From NCBI RefSeq assembly GCF_013410665.1, contig NZ_JACCFM010000001.1:248001-312000 (forward strand): 64,000 bases of DNA. Reading direction: 5' to 3'. This DNA is from Leifsonia psychrotolerans (lineage in GTDB: Bacteria > Actinomycetota > Actinomycetes > Actinomycetales > Microbacteriaceae). Below are positions 43,055-50,847 of the stretch, in pieces (within the stretch, counting starts at the first letter, position 1; each line of letters opens with the position of its first letter). The position numbers and the translations under genes are program-made. Below the pieces are notes generated by a model. It was not told the DNA's origin, did no database searches, and saw only the letters and a list, made by a program, of their open reading frames with translations.

Positions 43055-44115
43055 CAGATGACCTCTTCGCCGTTGAGGAGGCCGGTCCAGTCCGCGAGGT
43101 TGACGGGCTTCGCGTGCGGGAGGTGCTTGATGAGGCCGTGCGGGGAGCTGAAGCCGGCAGCGGCAGTGAGCACGGTCATGGGAAGCCCGTTGTCGATTTG
43201 GCTGACAATCCACGTTGAGCGGAGCCTGGACACGGTTGCTCTGACGCGGGCGGGGTGGTCGGTGAGGAAGGTCTGGATGGCGCGGGGACGGTATTCCTCG
43301 AGCCGGTAGCCCCGGAAGGCGTACTCGTCTGGGTCGGTACGGTCTTCGATGCTGCTAAGCAGCGTACGGTTCCATGGGTGCATGACTGGGATGCGTCGTG
43401 CGCGCTTGCCGGGAATCTTCACGAATAGGCGACCGTCGGTAACTTCTATGTCGCTGAGGCGCACGTCGATGAGTTCTTCGCTGCGCAAGCCTGCGCCGCC
43501 GGCGAGGCCGAGGATTGCCCAGGCATTCTGGCGTTTCAGCGGGGTGGTGAGGCTTGCTGCCCAGCTGTGCATGCGGGCGACGTCGGGCATCGTGAACGGT
43601 CGACGACCTGGCAGGTGCGGTGCGGGCATCCGGGTCACGGCGTTGTTGGCAAGGGTCTCGGCGATGGTTCCGAGCTGCCGAACGACACCCCATCGGTGTG
43701 ACTCGGAGTGTTTCGGGAGGCATTCCTGCAAGTAGCGGTAAACGTTGGCGTGCGTGTAAACGCGCTCGGCGGTGAGTTCGGTGCCGGTTGTCGTCCAGAC
43801 CCACGCGGTGAACCGGGCTGAGATACACATGAGGCGGCGTGCCGTGTCGTAGGTACGCGGCTTCATCTGCACGGCGTTGGCGATAGTGAACTCGCGCACC
43901 GCTTTCCACTGTCCGAGGGAAACTTTCGGGTGGTAACGGAGGATGATGTTCCACGCGTAGTCGGGGAGCTCGGGGTCGGACGCGCGGAGGTGCGCGTACA
44001 TTTCTGAGTCGGCAAGGAATTTGTCGTTGAGTCGGTGTATTTCGTTATCAATCACAAAGAGGATGTACGGGGGTGTTCCCAAAAGCTGCAGACGCCGAAA
44101 TCGACCCGTGAACAT
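43054..44115 (-). CDS. Tyrosine-recombinase-fold protein lacking the catalytic tyrosine (copy 2)
   Basis: From ATG at 44115 (GGAG 4 bases upstream) the product is 353 residues. The C-terminal half has the recombinase layout: GGAGLRSEELIDVRLSDIEV with Arg I, PGKRARRIPV with the Lys, and SRLRSTWIVSQIDNGLPM with Arg II. The usual His before Arg II is Ser, the LGHSS box is AGFSS, and the region where the nucleophile Tyr should stand reads PHGLIKHLPHAKP with no Tyr up to the C-terminus. So it probably cannot cleave DNA as known recombinases do. It overlaps the downstream gene by one base. Confidence 0.75.
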   Translation of the reverse strand: MFTGRFRRLQLLGTPPYILFVIDNEIHRLNDKFLADSEMYAHLRASDPELPDYAWNIILRYHPKVSLGQWKAVREFTIANAVQMKPRTYDTARRLMCISARFTAWVWTTTGTELTAERVYTHANVYRYLQECLPKHSESHRWGVVRQLGTIAETLANNAVTRMPAPHLPGRRPFTMPDVARMHSWAASLTTPLKRQNAWAILGLAGGAGLRSEELIDVRLSDIEVTDGRLFVKIPGKRARRIPVMHPWNRTLLSSIEDRTDPDEYAFRGYRLEEYRPRAIQTFLTDHPARVRATVSRLRSTWIVSQIDNGLPMTVLTAAAGFSSPHGLIKHLPHAKPVNLADWTGLLNGEEVI

Positions 44116-44156
44116 TTCGCTCCGCCGATGCCAAGAGGAAGTCCAGCGCCTGAAAG

Positions 44157-45050
44157 CTAACGGTGTTCTCGGCGAGGACTTTGCCGTCTTGGCCGGGCGC
44201 GGGCAGCCTCGATTTTGTCGAGCGCGGCGAGATTCTGAAGCCCCGAAATTCGGAGCAGCTCGTGGGGAGCGGTTCCGGCATCGAGGTGCTCGAGAAGCCA
44301 GGTGGCGCGCATCCGACTGGGCCGAACATCCAACGTGGTGCGGGCCCGCTGCAGAAAATCGCTGACTTGTCCCGAGTTCGCCCCGGAACGCCCAGGGCGG
44401 AACGCCCAGTCGGCGGGGTCGAGTTCGCCGATGATGCGCCGTAGCGGGCGCCGCCAACTCGGACTGATTGGCACGGTTCGGGGTCGGCCCTCCCAAACGA
44501 CGACAAAGGCCTGCGCCTCACGAGTGTCGACGTCCGAGACGCGCACGGCGAGAAGCTCGCGGGTGGCGAGCCCCGCACCGAGACCAAGGACGAGTAGGGC
44601 GAGGGCATCCTGTTGGCGACGCACCGTTCCTTGCGATGTCGCCCAGCTGTACAGCTTCGCGACCTCGGCTTCCGTGTAGGGCGCGGTAGGTGTGGAACGG
44701 GGAATTGGGAGTCGTGCGCGGGTGTGTTCGGTTGGATTCAGGGTGTCAACAAGCAGGGTGAGCGTGGCTCGGTGGGTAGCTTTGCTGCCGCGCGCGTAAG
44801 CGCCCATGCCAAGGTGGATGAATTCCTCGACCAGCGCGCGGCAGAAGATACGTGAACGTTCCAGCGGAGTGCCTCGGCTCTGCCAACTCCAGAGCACGTA
44901 CGCCACTGTCGCCGGGAACAGTGAGCGTGGCGTGCGGCCGGAGAGGAGCGCAGCTTCCGCGACGGCGTCTTCGATGAATGCGCCGAGCACATCCCAGTAC
45001 GGGAGGGCGTAGATGGGCCGGTATGCGGAGGACTCGCTGGTGTCAGTCAT
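44157..45050 (-). CDS. Tyrosine-recombinase-fold protein lacking catalytic residues (copy 1)
   Basis: The product is 297 residues and related in layout to the next gene. It has an N-terminal helical domain (YWDVLGAFIEDAVAEAALLSG) and a catalytic-like domain starting YTEAEVAKLYSWATSQ. The Arg I region is LGLGAGLATRELLAVRV (usual Arg replaced), the Arg II region is SRMRATWLLEHLDAGTAP, and the final box LLRISGLQNLAALDKIE has neither the His nor the Tyr. ATG at 45050 overlaps the stop of the small upstream gene (TGATGA). Two inactive-looking recombinase relatives in a row suggest a DNA-binding or structural role, as inference. Confidence 0.72.
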   Translation of the reverse strand: MTDTSESSAYRPIYALPYWDVLGAFIEDAVAEAALLSGRTPRSLFPATVAYVLWSWQSRGTPLERSRIFCRALVEEFIHLGMGAYARGSKATHRATLTLLVDTLNPTEHTRARLPIPRSTPTAPYTEAEVAKLYSWATSQGTVRRQQDALALLVLGLGAGLATRELLAVRVSDVDTREAQAFVVVWEGRPRTVPISPSWRRPLRRIIGELDPADWAFRPGRSGANSGQVSDFLQRARTTLDVRPSRMRATWLLEHLDAGTAPHELLRISGLQNLAALDKIEAARARPRRQSPRREHR

Positions 45051-45346
45051 CAGCGCACGGAGTGCTCAGGCAATCGGTCAATACGAACAACCCGGGTGGA
45101 TTCGCGTGTGGTGAGCCAGACCCCGGGGACGTTGAGGTCGACAAGCAGCAGCATGGGCTGCCCAACCGCACAGCGGACGACTTCCACCAAATCAACGTGG
45201 TCGCCGTCGCGGCGAAGCCGAAGCGCAGAAAGCTCCGTGGGCAATCGACGAACTATCCGCTTGTCGAGGTCGAGGGTGTATCGGCTACCGGTCTCCGACT
45301 CAACGAGGTAACGGCCGTGCTCGTCATCGGTCACTGAAATGAGCAT
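45050..45346 (-). CDS. Small protein, first gene of the recombinase-like operon
   Basis: From ATG at 45346 (GGAG 8 bases upstream) the product is 98 residues; an ATG at 45430 would add 28. It reads MLISVTDDEHGRYLVESETG, then SRYTLDLDKRIVRRLP and ends STRVVRIDRLPEHSVR. The pattern of a G-(S/T)-x-(Y/H) turn, a LDL/NLD strand, then a VxRxP motif and a final ST-x-VRI-(D/E)R strand is shared with the protein at 46202-46567 across the divergent promoter region. It is a small beta-rich protein of unknown function. Its stop overlaps the next ATG. Confidence 0.7.
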   Translation of the reverse strand: MLISVTDDEHGRYLVESETGSRYTLDLDKRIVRRLPTELSALRLRRDGDHVDLVEVVRCAVGQPMLLLVDLNVPGVWLTTRESTRVVRIDRLPEHSVR

Positions 45347-45529
45347 GAGTTCGCTCCAAGGTGCAGCAAAGCGACCGCCTTTCGGTGTCTTGCCGCTGAC
45401 AAACAACGGTAGACACTCGCAGGATTTCAAACCACCGACTCCGCGACAAATACGGTTTCAGCCGTGCTTTTTCGCACCGCGCATAGCTGCAGTGAGGCCG
45501 CAATTCGTGCGGCCAGAACAGGCGGCAGT

Positions 45530-46153
45530 ATGAATGAAAGAACCGACCCGGCGGCACTCCACCAGCGCGCTCGTGAGCTTTGGCAGGCGTCGAGCATGCA
45601 CGACCAGCCAGCGGAGCTCGGGGACGTGGGCGACAAGTCGGCACAGTGCGCAGTCGCAGACGAAGCCATCGCGGGTGGAAACGAACCCGAGAGGGACAAC
45701 GGAACCAAACGCGCGGCGAACTGGGCTGGGACGCTGCACCGTTACGAGGAATTCTGGCGGAGCACAGGGCGTTCGGCACGGGAGAATACTCGCGACCGCG
45801 CGAGGCTGCCCGCGGACGAGAGGCGGCTCGGTGAGTGGGCACGGCACCAGCGGCGTTTCGACGACCGGCTCTGCGGCTACCAGCGCATCCGTCTTGACGT
45901 GTCGCCGGCGTTCAGCTGGGACCCACACGACGCGCAATGGGAAGCGAGCCTTGCCGGATGTGCGGCGCATCGGGAGGCGACAGGTCACCTCCCGCGTCTG
46001 CATGCCAAGGATGCCAGTGAGTTCGCGCTGGCACGGTGGCTCGGACGACAACTGCGGCAGCTGAAGACGCACACGTTACCCGCCCGACGGCACCAGCAAC
46101 TCAGTGACCTCCTCGCCGCACACAGCACGGAACGAGAACAACCGACTCAATGA
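45530..46153 (+). CDS. Protein with helicase-associated (HA) domain, no helicase
   Basis: The 207-residue product contains one or two units like the helicase-associated domain found in repeats behind actinobacterial superfamily II helicases: WAGTLHRYEEFWRSTGRSAR, then ERRLGEWARHQRRFDDRLCGYQRIRLDVSPAFSWDPHDAQWE. There is no ATPase motif. ATG at 45530 is the start of the sensible sequence; the frame opens earlier at 45464. It is the first gene of the divergent plus-strand set. DNA binding is likely from the family; the role is unknown. Confidence 0.72.
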   Translation: MNERTDPAALHQRARELWQASSMHDQPAELGDVGDKSAQCAVADEAIAGGNEPERDNGTKRAANWAGTLHRYEEFWRSTGRSARENTRDRARLPADERRLGEWARHQRRFDDRLCGYQRIRLDVSPAFSWDPHDAQWEASLAGCAAHREATGHLPRLHAKDASEFALARWLGRQLRQLKTHTLPARRHQQLSDLLAAHSTEREQPTQ

Positions 46154-46201
46154 CAAGGACCCGTCGGAGTGGTGACGTACTGCGCGCAGAACAGTAGCTT
46201 C

Positions 46202-46567
46202 ATGCGCATGACAGCAGACACCAGCCACTCCGACGGGGGCGGAGACCTCACCCCGGAAACTGTTTCGGAACTCACCGGGCAGGAGGGAGGTATGTGGGTC
46301 ATCACCACTTTCGCGGGTACCACTCACTTCATGAACCTCGACAGGGGGACAGTGCGTCGTCGCCCAGCCCCCGGGCGAACGACCAGCATCAACGACGTTG
46401 AGCGGCCGCTGCGCACCCTCGACGCATGCAGGGTCGGGGAAGTTGGGCGTTGGACAATGCTCTCCGACGATTTCTTCACCGACTACTACTGGCACCAAAC
46501 CAGCACCATCGTGCGCATAGAGCGCAGCGACAACGACCAGCCGCAGAAACCCAGCACCGAGCAGTAG
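46202..46567 (+). CDS. Small paralogue of the protein at 45050-45346
   Basis: The 121-residue product (start ATG 46202 or 46208) has GGMWVITTFAGTTHFMNLD, RGTVRRRPAPGR, VGEVGRWTMLSDDFF and a final TSTIVRIERS. These line up with the operon-1 protein (GRYLVESETGSRYTLDLD, RIVRRLP, VGQPMLLLVDL, STRVVRIDR). It is followed after 2 bases by the next gene. Function unknown. Confidence 0.65.
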   Translation: MRMTADTSHSDGGGDLTPETVSELTGQEGGMWVITTFAGTTHFMNLDRGTVRRRPAPGRTTSINDVERPLRTLDACRVGEVGRWTMLSDDFFTDYYWHQTSTIVRIERSDNDQPQKPSTEQ

Positions 46568-46569
46568 AA

Positions 46570-46986
46570 ATGACGGAGCAAGCTGACCGGGCCCCCGGCA
46601 CCAGTGATGTTGCTTTGCCCACTGTTCCGCTCAGCCGGTGTGGAATCTGGTTGCTGACTACGCGCTCTGGCACGCGAATCCTCCTCGCGACTGTGCTCAA
46701 CCCTGACACGGGTGAACCCTTCACGACCGTGACCCGCTATGCGCCCGAGGGACAGGGCGCTCACCTGAACGGGGAGCCGATGACTGTGCGGCCGTTGAAC
46801 GCACCCGCCGTTGGCGAGCGGTGGGATGTTGAGGTCGTGCGGCTCCACCATCGAACGCCCTGGACCAGCGAAGTCTTCGCGTCGCTGCCACGAACTCGGT
46901 ACTGCACAACGGAACTCACCCGAATCGTCGAGCTCAGCTACGAGCTCGTTTCCAACATGGTCACGGCCGTTTACGAGGCTGACTAA
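46570..46986 (+). CDS. Hypothetical protein, possible third member of the same small family
   Basis: The 138-residue product starts at ATG 46570. The segment CGIWLLTTRSGTRILLATV, then TTVTRYAPEGQG and VGERWDVEVVRL repeats the W-(V/L)-(I/L)-T-T, GT, TVxR and VGxRW pattern of the preceding protein. A C-terminal helix follows (TRIVELSYELVSNMVTAVYE). Its stop overlaps the next start (TAATG), so the genes are coupled. Confidence 0.65.
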   Translation: MTEQADRAPGTSDVALPTVPLSRCGIWLLTTRSGTRILLATVLNPDTGEPFTTVTRYAPEGQGAHLNGEPMTVRPLNAPAVGERWDVEVVRLHHRTPWTSEVFASLPRTRYCTTELTRIVELSYELVSNMVTAVYEAD

Positions 46987-47276
46987 TGACGGAGAACGTC
47001 AGTGCAAGCGGAACTCACGCGGCAGGAGCCGTTGTGCATGGCGTCAACGAACGCCTCCCGCCCGAGTACTTCACGGTTTACGAGGGCAGCCTTCTTTACT
47101 CTTCCGATGATTCACCAGGCATCTTCGCCGTCGTGCTCGTCGGCATTCAGCACGGTCTGCTGGCCGTCCCGTTCGCTATCCCCGACGACACTTCGGTCGC
47201 CATCGAGGCCACCGTCGAGGTCGTTGTTAGGCAGCTCCTCCCGATGAGCCCGCCCCGGGCAGTGAGCTCAAGCTGA
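46986..47276 (+). CDS. Hypothetical protein, 96 residues
   Basis: ATG overlaps the stop of the gene before it. The product begins MTENVSASGTHAAGAVVHGV and continues with LPPEYFTVYEGSLLYSS and a hydrophobic stretch GIFAVVLVGIQHGLLAVPFAI. No known domain is recognised. It is the last gene of the plus-strand set that starts at 45530. Confidence 0.6.
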   Translation: MTENVSASGTHAAGAVVHGVNERLPPEYFTVYEGSLLYSSDDSPGIFAVVLVGIQHGLLAVPFAIPDDTSVAIEATVEVVVRQLLPMSPPRAVSSS

Positions 47277-47293
47277 AGCAAAATTGTGAAGTG

Positions 47294-47812
47294 CTATCTC
47301 TTCCCGAGGCCAGGCGAACCCCCGCTGATGACAGCGCGAACCCATTTTCGTTTCTTTGGGTCTGATACTGACTTTCGTTTCGGGACTCTTCCGCGCTCAA
47401 GATTCGCCTGCTTGCGCGCGGCCATGTCGGCCTCGTACTTCAGCTGCGACTCCGCGGCCGCCTGACGCCGCGACTCCAACGCTTTCTCGCGCTGCAAGGC
47501 CCGCTCGCTCTTTTTGACAGGCCTCCGAACGACTGATGTCCGAACGACCGGCTTTGAACGCAGGGCGCCTGGATATGTGCGCCGTGGCTCGCTCCGTCGG
47601 GACACCGGGACCATTCTTCGTAGCGGGGAAGGGGCGATTTGGGGAGTCGAGATGAGTGGGCTCGCGACCGCTCGGATGCTTCGCTCAACCATCTGCCCAG
47701 GCTGGCTACCCGTCCCGGAGCAACGGAGCCCTCCTCTTCCATGGGCGGTCATCACTTCGGTCGAGCTCACGGTCGCAGTTTGGTGACACACTGTGCACTT
47801 GGCTTGCAGCAT
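47294..47812 (-). CDS. Basic protein with N-terminal Cys motif
   Basis: The 172-residue product starts MLQAKCTVCHQTATVSSTE and has a further Cys at LRCSGTG, which suggests a small zinc ribbon (two Cys at the start, His and Cys later). The rest is Arg/Lys-rich with a helical segment SERALQREKALESRRQAAAESQ. AGAGGA lies 6 bases before the ATG. It converges with the preceding genes. Function unknown; nucleic-acid binding is plausible from the charge. Confidence 0.55.
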   Translation of the reverse strand: MLQAKCTVCHQTATVSSTEVMTAHGRGGLRCSGTGSQPGQMVERSIRAVASPLISTPQIAPSPLRRMVPVSRRSEPRRTYPGALRSKPVVRTSVVRRPVKKSERALQREKALESRRQAAAESQLKYEADMAARKQANLERGRVPKRKSVSDPKKRKWVRAVISGGSPGLGKR

Positions 47813-47934
47813 TGGAAGTCCTCTCGTGTGGCTGAACCGTACCTGTCGCCTCCGACATAACTCACGTGGCGGGTATTAGCGGAGCGGCGCAAGAGGTTCC
47901 ATTCGACGGATGGGCCGCGTCATGTCAGTGGCGG

Positions 47935-47960
47935 CTGATTGACTCACTAGGGTGAATCAG
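47935..47960. promoter_or_regulatory. Imperfect dyad upstream of hsdM
   Basis: ctgatt ... aatcag with a ctag centre, in the 208-base gap before the restriction genes. It could be an operator, but no controller gene is seen near. Confidence 0.3.
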
Positions 47961-48020
47961 AGGCCGGGCTGCATTCATCACGTGACCCACAACACGCTCG
48001 GCCGTTGAAGGAGCTCTCCG

Positions 48021-49631
48021 TTGGCCGGCAAGACAAAGAAAACCGCAGCAGCGAGCCTTGAGGATGCACTGTGGGAGGCAGCTAACCAGCTCCGCTCCAA
48101 CATGGACGCCGCAGAGTACAAGCACGTCGTCCTCGGACTTATCTTCCTCAAGTACGTCTCGGATGTGTTCGAGAAGCGTCACTCCGAACTTGAGCGTCTC
48201 GCTGCCGACGAAAGCAGCGACTATTTTGCGCCCACGGATGCCGCCCTCGAGCAGCTCCTGGAAGACCGCGACGAGTACACGGGTGAAGGAATCTTCTGGA
48301 TTCCGGAAAGCAACCGCTGGGAAGACCTACGCAAAGCCGCAAAGCAGTCCGACATCGGTACTCGCATCGACGATGCCATGGAAGCCATTGAAAAAGAGAA
48401 CCCAACTCTTAAAGGTGTTCTCCCGAAGAACTATGCACGTCGTGAACTCACCCCGCAGATGCTCGGCGGTCTCATCGACCTTTTCTCAAACGAGAATCTG
48501 GCAGCTGAAGAACACGAGAGCCTAGACGTTCTCGGCCGCGTCTTCGAGTACATGCTGTCCAAGTTCGCCAACGCCGAAGGAAAACTGGGCGGGGAGTTCT
48601 TCACACCGCGCAGTGTCGTGAAGCTCATGGTGGATATGCTCGAACCATTCAACGGCCGCGTCTACGACCCTGCCTGTGGTTCTGGTGGCATGTTTGTGCA
48701 GGCCGACCGGTTCGTGAACGCTCACGACGGTGTGCGCAACGACATCAGCGTATTCGGCCAGGAGATGAACCCGACCACGTGGCGGCTCGCCAAGATGAAC
48801 CTCGCCCTCCGAGGAATCGAAGCGAATCTTGGCCCGCAGTGGGGTGACTCCTTCACGAACGACCAGCACCCCGACCTGCGTGCCGACTTCGTCATAGCCA
48901 ACCCGCCATTCAACATCAAGAACTGGGGTGCCGAAAAGCTCGCCGGAGATGTGCGCTGGCAGCACGGTAACCCTCCCGCAAATAATGCGAACTTTGCCTG
49001 GATTCAGCATATGCTGCACCATCTGAAGCCGACGGGCACGATGGCGACCGTGCTCGCAAACGGGTCCCTTTCCAGCCAGACTGGCGGCGAAGGTGAAATT
49101 CGAAAAGACCTGGTCGAGAGCGACCTTGTCGAGTGCATCGTGTCCCTACCGGGCCAGCTTTTCTTCACTACACAAATTCCCGTGTGTCTCTGGTTCCTAA
49201 CCAAGGACAAGGGAGGCCAGGAAGTCAGCAGCGAACGGTCCCAACGCGAGCGCAAGGGCGAGGTTCTCTTTATCGATGCCCGCCAGCTGGGGACTATGGT
49301 GTCCCGGACTAACAAGGAGCTTACGGACGTCGACCTTGCACTAATCGCTAATACATACCACTCGTGGCGGGGCGAGCCAGGCGAAAGCGCTTATGAGGAC
49401 GTACCGGGCTTTTGTGCCAGCGTCACTCTAGACAAGATTGCCAATCAGGGGCATATCCTTACCCCTGGCCGTTATGTCGGTAGTGAAGCTGTCGAAGAAG
49501 ACCACGAGCCCATCGACAAGAAAATTGCACGGCTATCGGCCGAAGCGCGCATTTCGTTTGAATCGCGCGCGAAGCTGCAAGCAGATGTACTGGCGGCGCT
49601 TGCCTCACTTGAGGCCAGCGATGTCGAGTAA
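48021..49631 (+). CDS. hsdM: Type I restriction-modification DNA methyltransferase (HsdM)
   Basis: N6-adenine methyltransferase subunit. The 536-residue protein has an N-terminal helical HsdM domain (residues 15-130), the SAM motif DPACGSGGMF at 216-225 and the catalytic NPPF at 294-297 (IANPPFNIKNW). The start is TTG at 48021 with GAAGGAG 8 bases upstream. It overlaps hsdS by 11 bases. Together with hsdS and hsdR it forms a complete type I system. Confidence 0.93.
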   Translation: MAGKTKKTAAASLEDALWEAANQLRSNMDAAEYKHVVLGLIFLKYVSDVFEKRHSELERLAADESSDYFAPTDAALEQLLEDRDEYTGEGIFWIPESNRWEDLRKAAKQSDIGTRIDDAMEAIEKENPTLKGVLPKNYARRELTPQMLGGLIDLFSNENLAAEEHESLDVLGRVFEYMLSKFANAEGKLGGEFFTPRSVVKLMVDMLEPFNGRVYDPACGSGGMFVQADRFVNAHDGVRNDISVFGQEMNPTTWRLAKMNLALRGIEANLGPQWGDSFTNDQHPDLRADFVIANPPFNIKNWGAEKLAGDVRWQHGNPPANNANFAWIQHMLHHLKPTGTMATVLANGSLSSQTGGEGEIRKDLVESDLVECIVSLPGQLFFTTQIPVCLWFLTKDKGGQEVSSERSQRERKGEVLFIDARQLGTMVSRTNKELTDVDLALIANTYHSWRGEPGESAYEDVPGFCASVTLDKIANQGHILTPGRYVGSEAVEEDHEPIDKKIARLSAEARISFESRAKLQADVLAALASLEASDVE

Positions 49632-50847
49632 CTGGCCACTCGTTCCGCTCTATGAACTCACTACAAAGGTAGGTAGTGGTGCTACTCCTCGAGGTGGTAA
49701 GAACGTATACAACACCGACGGAACGGCATTTATCCGCTCACAAAATGTCCATGACAACGAGTTTTCATTCGACGGACTCGCTCGGATTACCGAATCCGCA
49801 GCCAAAGCCCTTGACGGAGTGCGAGTTGATACTGACGACGTGCTTGTCTGTATCACGGGCGAGTCTGTAACTCGGACGTCACTCGTGGACCCAAAGGCTC
49901 TGCCTGCACGAGTAAGTCAGCACGTAGCTATTGTGCGGGCAGATAAGGAAAGGCTTGAACCGCGCTATCTTAAGGCGGCTTTACTCTCTCCTGATATCAA
50001 AGGGCAGCTCAACAGCTTGTCAGAGGCCGGGGCGACACGGAGGGCGTTGACGAAAGCGCATTTGCAAAACCTGCGAATTCCATTGCCTCCGCTGAGCGAA
50101 CAGAAGCGGATTGCCCGAGTTTTGGGTGCAATTGATGAACTCGTCAACGTCAATGAGCAGCTCGCTTCGACAATGGATGAGTTGTTTCATAGCATTTGGA
50201 CGAAGCTCTGCACTGATGTCGCGACTCCCGTCGCTAAATTGACCCTTGCGGATTTTTGTACGACTCAATACGGCCACACCGCACCTGCCACTAGCGCGGA
50301 AACAGGCGTTCAAATGCTGCGCGTCACTGACATAAACAAGCAGAACTGGGTCGAATGGGAGAAAGTACCGTTCTGTCAGATTGATGCGGTAGCGCTAAGC
50401 AAATACCGACTCAACCGAGGCGATTTGCTTGTGGCGCGGATGGCGGACCCAGGCAAATCTGCAATGGTTGAGCGAGATGTCGATGCTGTTTTTGCTTCAT
50501 ATCTTGTTAGGCTGAAACCGCATCGAGACGAGATGTCGCTCTATCTCTTCGGGTTTCTCAAATCCTCTGCTTTTGCGGAGTATGCCGCTGGCGCGATGAC
50601 GGGCTCAGTTCAAAAGCACATGAACGCAAAGGTAATCGCGGCAGCCCCAATCACGCCACCTAATGCAGCGGTGATTGCTGAGTTTAATCGAATAGCGACA
50701 CCCATTCGAGAGCAGCTTGCTACGTGCATAAGTGAAGCGCAGCGGCTTCGGCGAACTCGCGCTGAACTCTTGCCGTTGTTGCTGTCCGGCGGTATCTGGG
50801 TAGACGATTCGATGGGACCAGGGGCAGAGGGGCTCGAATGGGCATGA
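49621..50847 (+). CDS. hsdS: Type I restriction specificity subunit (HsdS)
   Basis: Target-recognition subunit, 408 residues. Two target-recognition domains (about 1-140 and 210-350) are separated by conserved helices. The first reads NWPLVPLYELTTKVGSGATPRGG and is followed by LRIPLPPLSEQKRIARVLGAIDELV; the second ends with a similar helix (LATCISEAQRLRRTRAELLPLLLSGGI). ATG at 49621 lies inside the hsdM end; the longer frame from 49438 is hsdM sequence. The codons are less GC-biased than those of hsdR, as is common for exchanged specificity genes. Confidence 0.92.
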   Translation: MSSNWPLVPLYELTTKVGSGATPRGGKNVYNTDGTAFIRSQNVHDNEFSFDGLARITESAAKALDGVRVDTDDVLVCITGESVTRTSLVDPKALPARVSQHVAIVRADKERLEPRYLKAALLSPDIKGQLNSLSEAGATRRALTKAHLQNLRIPLPPLSEQKRIARVLGAIDELVNVNEQLASTMDELFHSIWTKLCTDVATPVAKLTLADFCTTQYGHTAPATSAETGVQMLRVTDINKQNWVEWEKVPFCQIDAVALSKYRLNRGDLLVARMADPGKSAMVERDVDAVFASYLVRLKPHRDEMSLYLFGFLKSSAFAEYAAGAMTGSVQKHMNAKVIAAAPITPPNAAVIAEFNRIATPIREQLATCISEAQRLRRTRAELLPLLLSGGIWVDDSMGPGAEGLEWA

